Source: DAOUFU01 sp034429275
GTDB taxonomy: Bacteria; Chloroflexota; Anaerolineae; Aggregatilineales; Aggregatilineaceae
NCBI GenBank assembly: GCA_034429275.1
Contig: DAOUFU010000073.1
Location: 17,069-81,068 of the forward strand
Direction of reading: 5' to 3'
Length of the DNA stretch: 64,000 nt
Program-made: the position numbers and the translations under genes
Notes under the pieces: generated by a model
Told to the model about the DNA's origin: nothing
What the model saw: only the letters and a program-made list of their open reading frames with translations
Database searches by the model: none
Shown here: in pieces, positions 35,005-46,168 of the stretch
Layout of the letters: each line of letters starts with the position of its first letter
Position numbering within the stretch: position 1 is the first letter of the stretch

Positions 35005-35277
35005 ATGGCCAAAAAACAGCATCGTCCCAATCTGCCGCAGGAAACGCTCGAACGCGCACGCCGCGAAATGAGCCACCTGGATAGCATCCCCGTCTCTGCC
35101 CCCACACCTCAGGCGGGTGATGCCGCTTCGCTCGCGCAGCCCGTGCGCCCGGTTCAGCCGGTACGCACCGTCGATCTGCGCAGCCAGTACGTGTATGTTC
35201 TCACCGATCTCAAAAACATGGCGATGCTGGCCGCTACTTTGTTGCTGATCTTGGTGGTCCTGTCGTTTTTCATCTAG
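35005..35277 (+). CDS. Small single-span membrane protein, unknown
   Basis: A 90-residue protein of unknown function, 61 bases after the sortase gene. A basic N-terminus with Pro/Val/Gln-rich repeats is followed by a C-terminal hydrophobic segment ending LLLILVVLSFFI, which would be a membrane span. No signal peptide. AAGGAG lies at 34986-34991, about 13 bases from the ATG. It may act with the sortase; this is inferred from position only. Confidence 0.65.
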   Translation: MAKKQHRPNLPQETLERARREMSHLDSIPVSAPTPQAGDAASLAQPVRPVQPVRTVDLRSQYVYVLTDLKNMAMLAATLLLILVVLSFFI

Positions 35278-35326
35278 TATCATTCAGTGTGCCCTGGGGC
35301 TGTTTCCCTGGCGACTACAACAATAA

Positions 35327-35357
35327 CAGGGGCCGTTCGTCCGAACGGTCCCTGTTT
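35327..35357. terminator. Bidirectional terminator hairpin
   Basis: CAGGGGCCGTTCG at 35327-35339 pairs with CGAACGGTCCCTG at 35342-35354 (13 bp, one G-T), followed by TTTGTG. It lies between the small membrane protein gene and the convergent sensor kinase. Confidence 0.7.
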
Positions 35358-35383
35358 GTGTACCAGCGAGGGCCAACGGCGAC

Positions 35384-37432
35384 TCAGCCTGGCTTGCGAG
35401 GATGCGAATCGCGGTCGCTGGTGCCGGGAGGATTGATCGGGCGCGACATCGGGCGCGCGGGCGGTGCGGATGTCGAAGGCGGCACCTGCTGCGCCGGGCT
35501 GGGCTGCTGCGCGATGGGTCGGCTGGGGCGCGACGGGTGAGTATCGCTGGAAGCGCTGGGGGCGGGGCGCAGCCGCTCGGCTACACTGCCCCGGTCCGGG
35601 CGCTGACTTTGCAGCGCAAGCGGCGGCGTGTCATCGGTGACCTGGACCACGGTGGTTGAGGTCGTCGTAGTGGTGGCCCCGGTGGGATAGACCGGGATCA
35701 GGATGCTGATTTTTGTTCCCACGCCGGGCGCGCTTTGCACCCGCAGAGTCGCTTCAATCAACTCGGCGCGCTCGTGCATGTTAACCATGCCCAGGCTGCC
35801 ACGCTGCTCGTAGTTGTTGGTCACGGCGTCCACATCGAACCCCACGCCGTTGTCTTCGATCTCGACCACCACGTAATTGTGCTCGCGGCGGTACAGCCGC
35901 ACCCATATCTGGCTGGACTGGGCATGTTTGCGCGCGTTGTTGACGGCTTCTTCCACAATGTAGAACAGGACACCCTGCGCGTTGAGATCGAGCAGTTTTT
36001 CCACATCGTCCTGCGCCACCACGGTCACTGCCGTGTTGTGAGTATCCGCCATTTTTTCGGAGAGTTGATGCAGGGCCGCCACCAGGCCCTGTGTTTCGAG
36101 CACCAGGGGCCGGAGGGTAAAGAGCATGTGGCGAATCTCTTTGGTAGTGCGCCGCGCGAGGTCTTCTACCTTCCACAGTTCCTGAATGGCCTGCTGCGGC
36201 TGGCGCTCGATCAGGCGGCGGATGTAGCTGGCGCGCATGGCGATAGCGGCCACGCTTTGAGTCGGCCCATCGTGCAGGTCGCGCGCCAGTTTTTTACGTG
36301 CGTCTTCCTCAACCTCGACGATCTTCTCTTTTTCCACCAGCAGGTTGCGATACAGCACCGCATTCTGCAGGGCCATGGTCGCCTGCCGGCCTATCGCTTC
36401 CATCAGTTCGCGGTGGTCGTTGGAGAAGGCGTTGGGCCTGTCGCAGCCAAACAGCATCACGCCATAGTTATCGTATCCGGCGCGCAGCGGGATGGCCAGC
36501 ACCGACCGCGCATTCTGGAAAGCCGCGATATATTGCAGCTCCGGGTCGCGCACGGCATCGCCGGCGAAGACCGGCTCGGCCTGTTTGAGTGCCAGCGCCA
36601 GCACCCCTTCGCGCCCGGCCAGCGCAACACTGTCATCAGTGCGAGTCAGTCCGCGCGAAGCCGCAATGCGCAGCTTGTTGTCTTTGCCCTGGAACAACAT
36701 CACGGCGCTGATGACATGCGCACGGCTGCCCAGGTCTTCATGCACGGCCAGCGAGCCGATAGTCTGCGCGGCTTCTAGCACGCTGCGATAATCGAGCGTT
36801 GCCCCCAGGGTGTTCGCCATCTCGGAGAGGGCGCGAGCGCGTTCGCGGGCATTGCGCAGCCGCCGCGCCTCAAGCTCGCGCGGATCGACCCCTGCAGATT
36901 GCGGCCCCCGGCTGCCGACCTCACTGCTCACCCCGCCCAACGCTGCCAGCAGGGCCAACCCGGCGGCCCAGGTGGCGATCTGTTCGGTGGTCAGCTTGGG
37001 CAACTGAGTCAGCACGATGCCGCTGGAGAGGACCAGCAGCACCAGGCTGGCCAGCCATCCCTGGCGGCCAAAGCGGAACCCTGCTACCAGCGCGGCCAGT
37101 GCACCAAACACCAGGAACGGCAGGATCGCGCCATCGTAGGCCCAGAAGAACACGACCGCCAGCAGGATGTCGAGCAGCAGAGTCAGCGCGCCGAGCCAGC
37201 GCCCACCCCGGCTGAGCGTCGCCAATGCGCCCAACCCACCGTTCACCGCTGCGACTATGACCGCACACACAGCCAGGCGATCCAGCCGCACATTGTCCCA
37301 ATCGCCCCATGCTCCATCTGCGGCTAATGCCAGCACCAGCGCGCTGAGCGCAACCAACCAGCGCAGCCAGAACAGCGTCCTGTCCAGGTGAGCCGGTGAG
37401 GGTGACGAACTGGTGCGTGGTGTGCTCGACAT
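35384..37432 (-). CDS. Membrane sensor histidine kinase with GAF and HisKA_3 domains
   Basis: A 682-residue NarX/DegS-type kinase. About five hydrophobic segments occupy residues 20-170. A GAF domain (about 205-360) senses an unknown ligand. The HisKA_3 box has the phosphoacceptor His387 in KLARDLHDGPTQSV, and the HATPase has EEAVNNARKHAQ and DNGVGFDVD then RGSLGMVNMHERAE. The last 80 residues are a Ser/Pro/Arg-rich tail. No LuxR-type partner regulator is adjacent, so it is an orphan in this window. Confidence 0.92.
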   Translation of the reverse strand: MSSTPRTSSSPSPAHLDRTLFWLRWLVALSALVLALAADGAWGDWDNVRLDRLAVCAVIVAAVNGGLGALATLSRGGRWLGALTLLLDILLAVVFFWAYDGAILPFLVFGALAALVAGFRFGRQGWLASLVLLVLSSGIVLTQLPKLTTEQIATWAAGLALLAALGGVSSEVGSRGPQSAGVDPRELEARRLRNARERARALSEMANTLGATLDYRSVLEAAQTIGSLAVHEDLGSRAHVISAVMLFQGKDNKLRIAASRGLTRTDDSVALAGREGVLALALKQAEPVFAGDAVRDPELQYIAAFQNARSVLAIPLRAGYDNYGVMLFGCDRPNAFSNDHRELMEAIGRQATMALQNAVLYRNLLVEKEKIVEVEEDARKKLARDLHDGPTQSVAAIAMRASYIRRLIERQPQQAIQELWKVEDLARRTTKEIRHMLFTLRPLVLETQGLVAALHQLSEKMADTHNTAVTVVAQDDVEKLLDLNAQGVLFYIVEEAVNNARKHAQSSQIWVRLYRREHNYVVVEIEDNGVGFDVDAVTNNYEQRGSLGMVNMHERAELIEATLRVQSAPGVGTKISILIPVYPTGATTTTTSTTVVQVTDDTPPLALQSQRPDRGSVAERLRPAPSASSDTHPSRPSRPIAQQPSPAQQVPPSTSAPPARPMSRPINPPGTSDRDSHPRKPG

Positions 37433-37470
37433 GGTGTCTCGGATTGGCTAAACCGGCAGCACGTCCATAT

Positions 37471-37511
37471 CAAAAATGCCGCAAGGGTGGCACTACGCAA
37501 CCTTGCGGCAT
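37471..37511 (-). terminator. Terminator downstream of tRNA-Val
   Basis: ATGCCGCAAGG at 37476-37486 pairs with CCTTGCGGCAT at 37501-37511 (11 bp). On the minus strand the stem is followed by TTTTTGA. It is a good fit for termination of the tRNA transcript. Confidence 0.8.
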
Positions 37512-37519
37512 CTTTCATC

Positions 37520-37596
<77 letters not shown>

Positions 37597-37609
37597 AGAT
37601 GATGCGCGC

Positions 37610-37638
37610 ATTATAGCATCGATGCCCAGGGCTGACAA
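37610..37638 (-). promoter_or_regulatory. Promoter of tRNA-Val
   Basis: On the minus strand TTGTCA (37633-37638) and TATAAT (37610-37615) are 17 bases apart, with TGC before the -10. Predicted start near 37603, a few bases before the mature 5' end. Confidence 0.85.
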
Positions 37639-37752
37639 GCCCAAACCGTGCGTGTTTGGTGCCTGAATTATAGCCCCAAAAATTTGTGGATGGAAAGCCC
37701 CGGCTATGCTAGGATCAGGCCGTATCAACGGGTTTGGAGGAGGTTGCTGGCT

Positions 37753-38091
37753 GTGGACTTTTTGCGCAGACTGTTGGGAGGCGGTAGAGGCGGCGATGCC
37801 TCGGACCGCGACGGGATGTATTTTTACATCAAGGCACGCCGCACCGGTGAAGTGATCAAGCTGCGGCTGAACCGCATCAATGACCTGTCACTCTCGGATG
37901 ACATGGAATCGTTCTATGTGCGTAAGCAGGTGGTGGGGCGTAAGAGCTTCGACCGCATCGAGGCCGAGATGCAGTTCGACAAAAACCGCCGCCTGATCTC
38001 TGCTACCATCACCGGGGGCGACCTGGTGACCGAGGCCGACTATAACGCTTATCTGGCCGCCGAAAACGCTGGATCGACGACACCCCGGTGA
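37753..38091 (+). CDS. Small conserved-looking protein, unknown
   Basis: A 112-residue protein of unknown function. The GTG at 37753 was chosen because GGAGGAGG lies about nine bases upstream; the longer frame upstream has no such signal. After a basic, Gly-rich N-terminus (about residues 1-20) it contains MYFYIKARRTGEVIKLRLN, VRKQVVGRKSFDRIEAEMQFDKNRRLIS and a C-terminal TEADYNAYLA. It looks like a compact beta domain, cytosolic. It lies 23 bases before the HAD gene and may share its mRNA. Confidence 0.7.
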   Translation: MDFLRRLLGGGRGGDASDRDGMYFYIKARRTGEVIKLRLNRINDLSLSDDMESFYVRKQVVGRKSFDRIEAEMQFDKNRRLISATITGGDLVTEADYNAYLAAENAGSTTPR

Positions 38092-38113
38092 ACCATCCGA
38101 TAGGAAAAACCTT

Positions 38114-39301
38114 TTGAGCACTCCAACTTCATCCCGTACCGCCATCCTTCTCGATGTCGATGGTGTGCTGGTTCACCCGGTGGGCTACAAGGCTGCGCTG
38201 ACGGCGACGGTGAATACCATCACCGCCGCGATGGGGCTGCCCGCCTGGGGGCCGGACGAAAACGAGATCGCAACGTTTGAGGCGTGCGGCATCACCAATG
38301 AGTGGGATTCCACCGCGATGTGTGTCAGCCTGCTGCTGCGCGCCGCCCTGCACCGGCGACCGGACCTGGCGCGCGACAGCCTGGACGCGACCTTTGCCGC
38401 CATCCGCGAGTCCGGCGTGCGCCTGGATCGGCCCGATTTTGTGGGCGCAGCGCGCCAGATCGAAGAAGCGCACAATGGGCGGCACATGCCCTCGCGCGTC
38501 TACCTCGATCTGCTTGAAGGGCAGCTTGGCGAGCACGAGCGCGCCCTGGTCCACGCCCTGCTGGGCGATGTCTATAACCTGGCGACCCTGACCACCCGCC
38601 TGTTTCAAGCCTTTACACTGGGCAGCGCCCATTTTGAATCCACCTACCGCCAACCTGCCCCTTTTGAGGGTGAGAGCTACCTGATCACGCGCGATCTTCC
38701 CCTGCTTTCGCCGGAGATGCGCAGGCGGCTGATCGACTGGGCGAGCCAGCCAGGGCACGGGGCGACCATTTTCACCGCGCGGCCCAGCCTGCCGCCGAAC
38801 GGCACGCGCGCGGCTTCATCGGTCTATTCGCCCGAAGCCGAACTCGCCGCCGAACTGCTGGGGCTGGATGGTGCGATTCCGCTGGTGGCGCAGGGGGGCG
38901 TGGGCTGGATCGCGGAGCGGCACGGTCGCCAGCCATCCGATTATGTTAAACCATCGCCGGTGCAGGCATTGGCCGCATTGGGCGCGGCCCTCAGCAGGCA
39001 GACGCTCGAATCGCTCGAAGCGGCAGCCGCGCTTGTCGAAACCGGGCGACTCGGTGGACCGCTGGCGGCGCTGGCGGAAGGTTCCACCCGTGTGATCCTG
39101 TTCGAGGATTCGGTCACCGGCATCCGCGCCGCTCGTCTCGCCGTTGAACAGATGCGCGGAAAAGGGCTGGCGGTGGAATTGGAGGCAGTGGGCGTCTCGC
39201 CGCACGAAGCCAAGCGCGCCACCTTGCGCGCCCAGGCCGATCATGTGGTGGATGACGTGAACGAAGGGCTGGCCCTGATCTTTGACCGGGGCCGGAATTG
39301 A
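38114..39301 (+). CDS. HAD-superfamily hydrolase
   Basis: A 395-residue HAD-like phosphohydrolase. Motif I is ILLDVDGVLVH (nucleophile Asp with the general-acid Asp two residues on), and the C-terminal motif IV is LFEDSVTGIRAA. The protein is much longer than common phosphoglycolate-type HADs because of a large alpha-helical cap and a central insertion between them. The start is a TTG at 38114. The substrate is unknown. Confidence 0.78.
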   Translation: MSTPTSSRTAILLDVDGVLVHPVGYKAALTATVNTITAAMGLPAWGPDENEIATFEACGITNEWDSTAMCVSLLLRAALHRRPDLARDSLDATFAAIRESGVRLDRPDFVGAARQIEEAHNGRHMPSRVYLDLLEGQLGEHERALVHALLGDVYNLATLTTRLFQAFTLGSAHFESTYRQPAPFEGESYLITRDLPLLSPEMRRRLIDWASQPGHGATIFTARPSLPPNGTRAASSVYSPEAELAAELLGLDGAIPLVAQGGVGWIAERHGRQPSDYVKPSPVQALAALGAALSRQTLESLEAAAALVETGRLGGPLAALAEGSTRVILFEDSVTGIRAARLAVEQMRGKGLAVELEAVGVSPHEAKRATLRAQADHVVDDVNEGLALIFDRGRN

Positions 39302-39329
39302 GCCGGATGTCTTGGGGGGAGAGCATCTC

Positions 39330-40253
39330 ATGAGCGTTCAATTTGGTTTTTGCCTGCCTGCCGGCCCGCCCAAAGGCCAGATCGCCACATGGGCGGAAGA
39401 TATGACGGCGTGCTTCCAGGGGGTCCAGGGCGAGTTTGACAGCCTGTGGATGACCGATCACTTCTTCTGGGACGATAACCCCACCTATGAAGCGTGGACC
39501 GTGCTGGCGTTTTTCGCGGCACGCTGGCCCCAATGCAAGATCGGGCCGATGGTGCTCGGCCAGGGCTATCGCAACCCGGCGCTGCTGGCCAAAATGGGGG
39601 CGACTCTGCAAATGCTCAGCCGCGGCGGGTTCATTTTGGGGATCGGCGCGGGCTGGAAGGAAGACGAATACCGCGCGTATGGCTATGGCTATCCCAGCCC
39701 CGGCACGCGCGTCGCCCAGCTTGAGGACGCGCTCGAAATCATCACCCGGATGTGGACTCAGCCTGGCCCGGTGACCTACGAGGGCCGCCACTACAGCGTC
39801 ATTAACGCCTGGTGCGAACCGCACCCCGACCCGGTCCCGCCGATTCTGGTGGGCGGCGGGGGCAATAAAACGCTGCGACTGGCAGCGCGCTTCGCCAATT
39901 GGTGGAACATGCACGACGCCAACTGGCCGACCTATTCCGCCATGTTGGAAGCGCTGGACGCTCACTGTGCCGAGATCGGGCGCGACCCGGCCACGCTGCG
40001 CAGGACATGGTTCGGGCGGCTGGTGCTGGGTGCGACTGAGCAGGCCGCGCTGGAACTGGGCGGCGGCAAGTGGACTCCCAACAACGCCTTTGTCGGCACG
40101 CCGGAGCAGGTGATCGCGCAGATGCGGCCATTTGTCGAGGCAGGGGTCGATTACTTCATGGTGGATGTGGTTGGGCTGCCCCGGCCTCACATCGTCTCGA
40201 TGCTGCTCGGCGATGTGCTGCCCGCCGTTCGCGCCATTGCGGCGAGGCGATAG
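39330..40253 (+). CDS. Luciferase-like monooxygenase family oxidoreductase (LLM)
   Basis: A 307-residue TIM-barrel flavin enzyme of the LLM/F420-dependent type. FDSLWMTDHFFWDD, GPMVLGQGYRNPALLAKMGATLQMLSRGGFILGIGAGW, YGYPSPGTRVAQLEDALEIITRMW, PPILVGGGGNKTL and VGTPEQVIAQM are family landmarks. Whether it uses FMN or F420 cannot be told by eye. GGGGGGAG stands before the ATG at 39330. It follows the HAD gene after 28 bases. Confidence 0.88.
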   Translation: MSVQFGFCLPAGPPKGQIATWAEDMTACFQGVQGEFDSLWMTDHFFWDDNPTYEAWTVLAFFAARWPQCKIGPMVLGQGYRNPALLAKMGATLQMLSRGGFILGIGAGWKEDEYRAYGYGYPSPGTRVAQLEDALEIITRMWTQPGPVTYEGRHYSVINAWCEPHPDPVPPILVGGGGNKTLRLAARFANWWNMHDANWPTYSAMLEALDAHCAEIGRDPATLRRTWFGRLVLGATEQAALELGGGKWTPNNAFVGTPEQVIAQMRPFVEAGVDYFMVDVVGLPRPHIVSMLLGDVLPAVRAIAARR

Positions 40254-40347
40254 CACCCCAGACATTCCCCTTTTTCTTGATCCTGGACGGAAAGCGCGGG
40301 GGGACGTAGAATAATCAGAGTATCACTTCAACGTTAAGGTTGACTCT

Positions 40348-41649
40348 ATGACTCAGACTTCTACCCCCGCGCTCAGCCATGCCGAGCGAGATCGCATCTA
40401 CCGCCTGAACTACTACGTGTTCCTCGCCGACTTTGTGATCTTCGGCATCGCGATCAATTTCATCGGGGCGACAACTGTCGTTCCCGACTTCGTGCGCAAG
40501 TTGACCGGTTCAGAGGTGCTGATCGGCTTCTCCGGTCAGATGTTTGAGATCGGCTGGCTGCTGCCGCAGTTGCTCATCGCCCGCCAACTGATGCGCGTCG
40601 AGCGCAAAAAATGGTGGTTCATCGGCCCCAATATTCCGGTGCGGCTGGTGATGCTGGCCTATGGAATCATCGTGCTGCTGGTGGGGGCCGATAACCGGGC
40701 GCTGCTGTTGGCGCTCTTCCTGGTGTTCTATGGCATCACCGCGCTGGGTGATGGGTTGGTCGGCGTGCCCTGGATCGACCTGATGGGCAGCAGCCTGGAT
40801 GACAGACGCCGGGCGCGGCTCTTCGGATTAGGTAACGCGTTTGTGGGGGTAGGCGTGCTGGCCATCACGCCGATCATCCGCGCGATCCTCAGCGACAGCG
40901 GCCCGGATTTTCCCAATAACTACGCGCTGCTGTTCATCATTGCGGGAACCGGTTTTTTCATCACCGTGCCCGCCATGTTGTTCGTCAAAGAGCTGCCCGG
41001 CGGCAAAACGCGCCCCACCGTGCCGCCGATGCGCGAATATCTGCCCGAACTGGCCCACGTGCTGCGGCGGGATCACGCCTTCCGCGCGATTGTGATCACG
41101 CGTGTTTTCACCACCCTGTTCACCCTGGCCGGGCCGTTCTATGTGGGTTTTGCCACCGAACAGCTCGATCTTTCGAGCGAAGATGCCGTGCCCACCCTGC
41201 TGTTCATGTTCACGCTGGGCAGTGTTTCGGCCTCGCTGGTCTATTCGCGCTATGGTGACCGACGGAACATGCTGTTCATTCGCTTTGCGCTGATGATGGG
41301 CCTGCTAACACCTGCATTGGCACTGGTAGCCAGCGTGACCGGCCCGGCGGCGCTGTATGCTGCCTTTCTGGTCAGCGGGGTGAGCGCCGGTACGCTGTAC
41401 CTCAGCTTCATCAACTGGGTGATCTCGCATGCCACGCCGGAGCAGCGCCCGATTTATTCCGGCCTGTTCAACTCGGTGTCGGCGGTAGGGCTGTTGATCG
41501 CCCCGCTGGTGGGCGGGTTGATCGTACAGAACGCCGGGTACGAAGCCGCGTTCGCTGCGGCCCTGGCAATGATGGCCTGTGCGCTATTCGTGAGCCTGCG
41601 CTACGCGAGCGATGCTCGCCCGGCACACACCGCCTCTACGACCAACTGA
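40348..41649 (+). CDS. MFS transporter
   Basis: A 433-residue major facilitator with about 12 membrane spans in two halves. The helix 2-3 loop and IGFSGQMFEIGWLLPQLLIA lie in the N-half, and GDRRNMLFIRFALMMGLL marks the helix 8-9 loop. A cytoplasmic loop near residue 225 carries charged residues. It is probably a drug, metabolite or sugar exporter; the substrate is not known. It ends 11 bases from the convergent MFS gene. Confidence 0.87.
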   Translation: MTQTSTPALSHAERDRIYRLNYYVFLADFVIFGIAINFIGATTVVPDFVRKLTGSEVLIGFSGQMFEIGWLLPQLLIARQLMRVERKKWWFIGPNIPVRLVMLAYGIIVLLVGADNRALLLALFLVFYGITALGDGLVGVPWIDLMGSSLDDRRRARLFGLGNAFVGVGVLAITPIIRAILSDSGPDFPNNYALLFIIAGTGFFITVPAMLFVKELPGGKTRPTVPPMREYLPELAHVLRRDHAFRAIVITRVFTTLFTLAGPFYVGFATEQLDLSSEDAVPTLLFMFTLGSVSASLVYSRYGDRRNMLFIRFALMMGLLTPALALVASVTGPAALYAAFLVSGVSAGTLYLSFINWVISHATPEQRPIYSGLFNSVSAVGLLIAPLVGGLIVQNAGYEAAFAAALAMMACALFVSLRYASDARPAHTASTTN

Positions 41650-41660
41650 CTGACAACACG

Positions 41661-43043
41661 TCATCGCGCGGTCACCGGTTCCGGGCCATAGGCTTCTCCG
41701 GCGCTGGCGGTGACCGCCTGCGCCTCGTCCTCTGCTGCGACCGGCACATAGTCGGGCATCGTGCTTTCCACGTTGCGGAAGATCGGCAGGCTGTATACCA
41801 GCAGCGTCACCGCTGTGATGACGCCACCGCAGGCGAGCATCATCAGGCCCATGCCCGACCCGGCCTGCGACCCCACCAGGGGTTCGACCACACCCCAACC
41901 CGGCCCGCCGACTGCCGGCTCAACGACCCGATCGGCCAGTGGCCCGGCGAGCAGATAGGCGAGAGGGGTGGCCATCATCGCCATCTGGGTGAGCGCCGAG
42001 AAGACGCGCCCCTGCAGGTCCGGCGGAATCTTGATCTGCATGATCGACATGAACGAGGCGTTGACCATCGGTAGAGGCAGCGCCATGATAAACAGCGCCA
42101 CGCCCAACGCCAGCGGCGAGCGCCCGACTCCGTACAGCGCCAGCCCCAGGCCCGTGATCGCGATGCCCGGCATGATGGTGTGGATGCGGGGCCGCGTGCC
42201 GCCCCATATCCCCATGATCACCCCGCCGATGACCGCCCCTACGCTGAACACACCGCCCGTCAGGCCCACCATCGCCTCGCTGTCGGTGAGGCTAAGCACA
42301 TAGGGCGTGCTGAGCACCATTGCTCCGCCGATCAGAAAATTGACCAGGGTGACGTAGAACACGTTCAACATCAGCGAACGCCGGGAGCGCAGCCAGCGAA
42401 AGCCTACCAGCGCTTCTTTCCAGATCACTGTCTGGCGCATGGTGGCCCCTTCTTCGGTTTGCGCAGGTCGCGGAATGTGTACGGCCAGCACAACACCCAC
42501 GGCGGTCAGGAAGGTCACCAGGTCGATAGTCATGACGCCCACCACACCGATGGCGGCGAACAGCAGGCCCGCCAGAATCGGCGCGATGATGCCGGAGGCC
42601 GGGCCGGTCAACTGCTGGATGGCGTTGGCGCGGTCGCGGCGGTCATCCGGCACCAGCATGGTGACGGATGCCTGGAAAGCCGGTTCCTGGAAGATGCCAA
42701 AAACGGCCTGAATGAGGGTCACTACATAGAGATGCCACAGTTCAAACGCGCCGGTGGCAAAGCTGATCATCAGCAGCAGCGTGCCGACGGCCTGCCCGCT
42801 GTCCGAGATCGCCATGACATAGCGGCGATCCCACCGGTCCGCCAGCACTCCGGCGAGGCTGGCCGAGAGCAGCCGGGGCAGAGTGGCAGCGACGGCTACC
42901 AGGGCCAGCGGTGTCGCTTGCTGCGTATCTTTGAAGACCTTGATGCCGATCGCCAGCCCGGTCATCTGGCTGCCGATCAGCGAGAATGTCTGGGTCAGGA
43001 TGAGGATATAAAAGGTGCGCAGCGCGCGCTGAGATTGGCTCAT
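41661..43043 (-). CDS. MFS transporter (EntS/MFS_3-like exporter)
   Basis: A 460-residue major facilitator with about 12 spans. The start at 43043 was chosen over longer frames because AGGGGA stands before it and homology begins with YILILTQTFSLIGSQMT. LADRWDRRYVMAISDSGQAVGTLLLM and FQEPAFQASVTMLVPDDRRDRANAIQQL follow the pattern of enterobactin exporter-type MFS_3 proteins. The C-terminus is an acidic tail of about 35 residues. It likely exports a small molecule such as a siderophore or drug. Confidence 0.86.
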   Translation of the reverse strand: MSQSQRALRTFYILILTQTFSLIGSQMTGLAIGIKVFKDTQQATPLALVAVAATLPRLLSASLAGVLADRWDRRYVMAISDSGQAVGTLLLMISFATGAFELWHLYVVTLIQAVFGIFQEPAFQASVTMLVPDDRRDRANAIQQLTGPASGIIAPILAGLLFAAIGVVGVMTIDLVTFLTAVGVVLAVHIPRPAQTEEGATMRQTVIWKEALVGFRWLRSRRSLMLNVFYVTLVNFLIGGAMVLSTPYVLSLTDSEAMVGLTGGVFSVGAVIGGVIMGIWGGTRPRIHTIMPGIAITGLGLALYGVGRSPLALGVALFIMALPLPMVNASFMSIMQIKIPPDLQGRVFSALTQMAMMATPLAYLLAGPLADRVVEPAVGGPGWGVVEPLVGSQAGSGMGLMMLACGGVITAVTLLVYSLPIFRNVESTMPDYVPVAAEDEAQAVTASAGEAYGPEPVTAR

Positions 43044-43432
43044 CGTGGTTCCCCTACTGGTCATTGATCGAAGAGCGAAAAAGTTAAACACCTGTATCAA
43101 CATTATACGGATGGTGCGCAGAAAAAGATGCACTCTTTCTCAAAATGGATCAGATAATTTGATTTTCAGCTTAAATTTTGACCGGAGAGAGATGCGGGTT
43201 GACGGTCAGGGCATTCGCCAATTGTGGGATTCGCCACTATCATCAGGAACAAAGATCATGCGTCAAAAAGACTGTTTTTTATATCAAATATGAGTATAAT
43301 TGGAGTGGCCTTGCTTTGCGTTGATCAGCCGCCAGCGCGCTCATGGGGCACATTTGCGACCGCTGTCATGTGCAGGGCCTGCGCGACCCCGTCAGGAATG
43401 GTCTGCTCGTTAGGAACCAGGACAATAACCCA
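43044..43432. promoter_or_regulatory. Divergent regulatory region between MFS and cytochrome oxidase genes
   Basis: This 389-base stretch is AT-rich against its neighbours and has no credible gene. It holds a minus-strand -10 TATAAT (43102-43107) for the MFS gene and a plus-strand TATAAT at 43295-43300 for the oxidase operon. No good -35 sits at the right spacing in either case, so activators may be needed. Confidence 0.45.
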
Positions 43433-44500
43433 ATGAACCTTTTCGCTCATCGCTCCCGGCTGTGGCTTGTTGTGATCGGCCTGCTGCTGTTGCTCGCGCT
43501 GCCTCTGCCCGCGCTGGCGCATGGGCCATCCTCTGGCGGGGCACAGCGCACCGAGATCAACGGCCTGTTCACCATCGTCTTCTGGATCGCGCTGCCGATC
43601 TTTCTGCTGGTCGAGGGCCTGATCCTGTTCGCCATCTTGCGCTACCGGCGGCGCAGCCGGTCGGAAATGCCGGATCAGGTTGAGGGGAATACGGCCCTGG
43701 AACTGACCTGGACCATTCTGTCCTTTGTGATCATTGCGGTGGTGTTCATCCTGACTTACCGCTTCATGACCACCAAGTACGAGGCCGAAGCCCAGAACGA
43801 GACCGGCATCCCGGACTTGATGGTGCACGTCGAAGGCTACATGTTCAACTGGGATTACGAATATTTCCTGGGCGAAGGCCAGGAGACCGGCGTCAAGACG
43901 ACGCGCCAGCTCACGGTGCCCACCAACCGCCTGATCCTGCTGGAGATCACCTCGCGCGATGTGCAGCACAGCTTCTGGGTGCCCGAACTGGCGGGCAAAG
44001 TGGACGCCGTGCCCGGATACGTCAATACCATGTGGCTGACGGTGCCCGAACCCGGCGTTTACAAGGGGAACTGTGCCGAGTTCTGCGGCACCCTGCACTG
44101 GGATATGATCATCGAATTGGTCGCGCTGCCGCCCGATGAGTTCGATATGTGGCTGGCCGAGCGCGAAGCGGCGGCGGGGCGGTTTGTGGCCATCGGCACC
44201 GATCTCACCAGCCCGCTGCCCGCCGGTGACGCGGCGCGCGGTGAAGCCATCTTCACCGAGCAGGGCTGCGGGGCCTGCCACGGGGCGAGCGCGGGGGCAG
44301 GACCTGCCCTGAGCCAGATGATCGAGGACGCAGCAGCAAAATCGCCTGACGCGCCGCAAGACTATCTGCGCGAGTCGATCCTGCTGCCGTGCGCCGTCCA
44401 GGCCGAAGGGTACAACTGCGCCATCATGCCCGCCAACTATGGTGAGAAGCTCGATGCGCAGGGGTTGGCCGATCTGATCGAATACCTGCTGCAGCAGTAG
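43433..44500 (+). CDS. ctaC: Cytochrome c oxidase subunit II with fused cytochrome c
   Basis: Subunit II of a heme-copper oxidase, 355 residues. A signal-anchor is followed by two transmembrane helices (about residues 48-70 and 88-110) and the cupredoxin domain with the CuA site CAEFCGTLHWDM near residue 220. A C-terminal cytochrome c domain has CGACH near residue 280, so this is a caa3-type oxidase. The start at 43433 was chosen because the longer frame has no start signal. It accepts electrons from soluble carriers and passes them to subunit I. Confidence 0.93.
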   Translation: MNLFAHRSRLWLVVIGLLLLLALPLPALAHGPSSGGAQRTEINGLFTIVFWIALPIFLLVEGLILFAILRYRRRSRSEMPDQVEGNTALELTWTILSFVIIAVVFILTYRFMTTKYEAEAQNETGIPDLMVHVEGYMFNWDYEYFLGEGQETGVKTTRQLTVPTNRLILLEITSRDVQHSFWVPELAGKVDAVPGYVNTMWLTVPEPGVYKGNCAEFCGTLHWDMIIELVALPPDEFDMWLAEREAAAGRFVAIGTDLTSPLPAGDAARGEAIFTEQGCGACHGASAGAGPALSQMIEDAAAKSPDAPQDYLRESILLPCAVQAEGYNCAIMPANYGEKLDAQGLADLIEYLLQQ

Positions 44501-44527
44501 CAGCGATTATACGGAGAGAACCCAATC

Positions 44528-46164
<1,637 letters not shown>

Positions 46165-46168
<4 letters not shown>

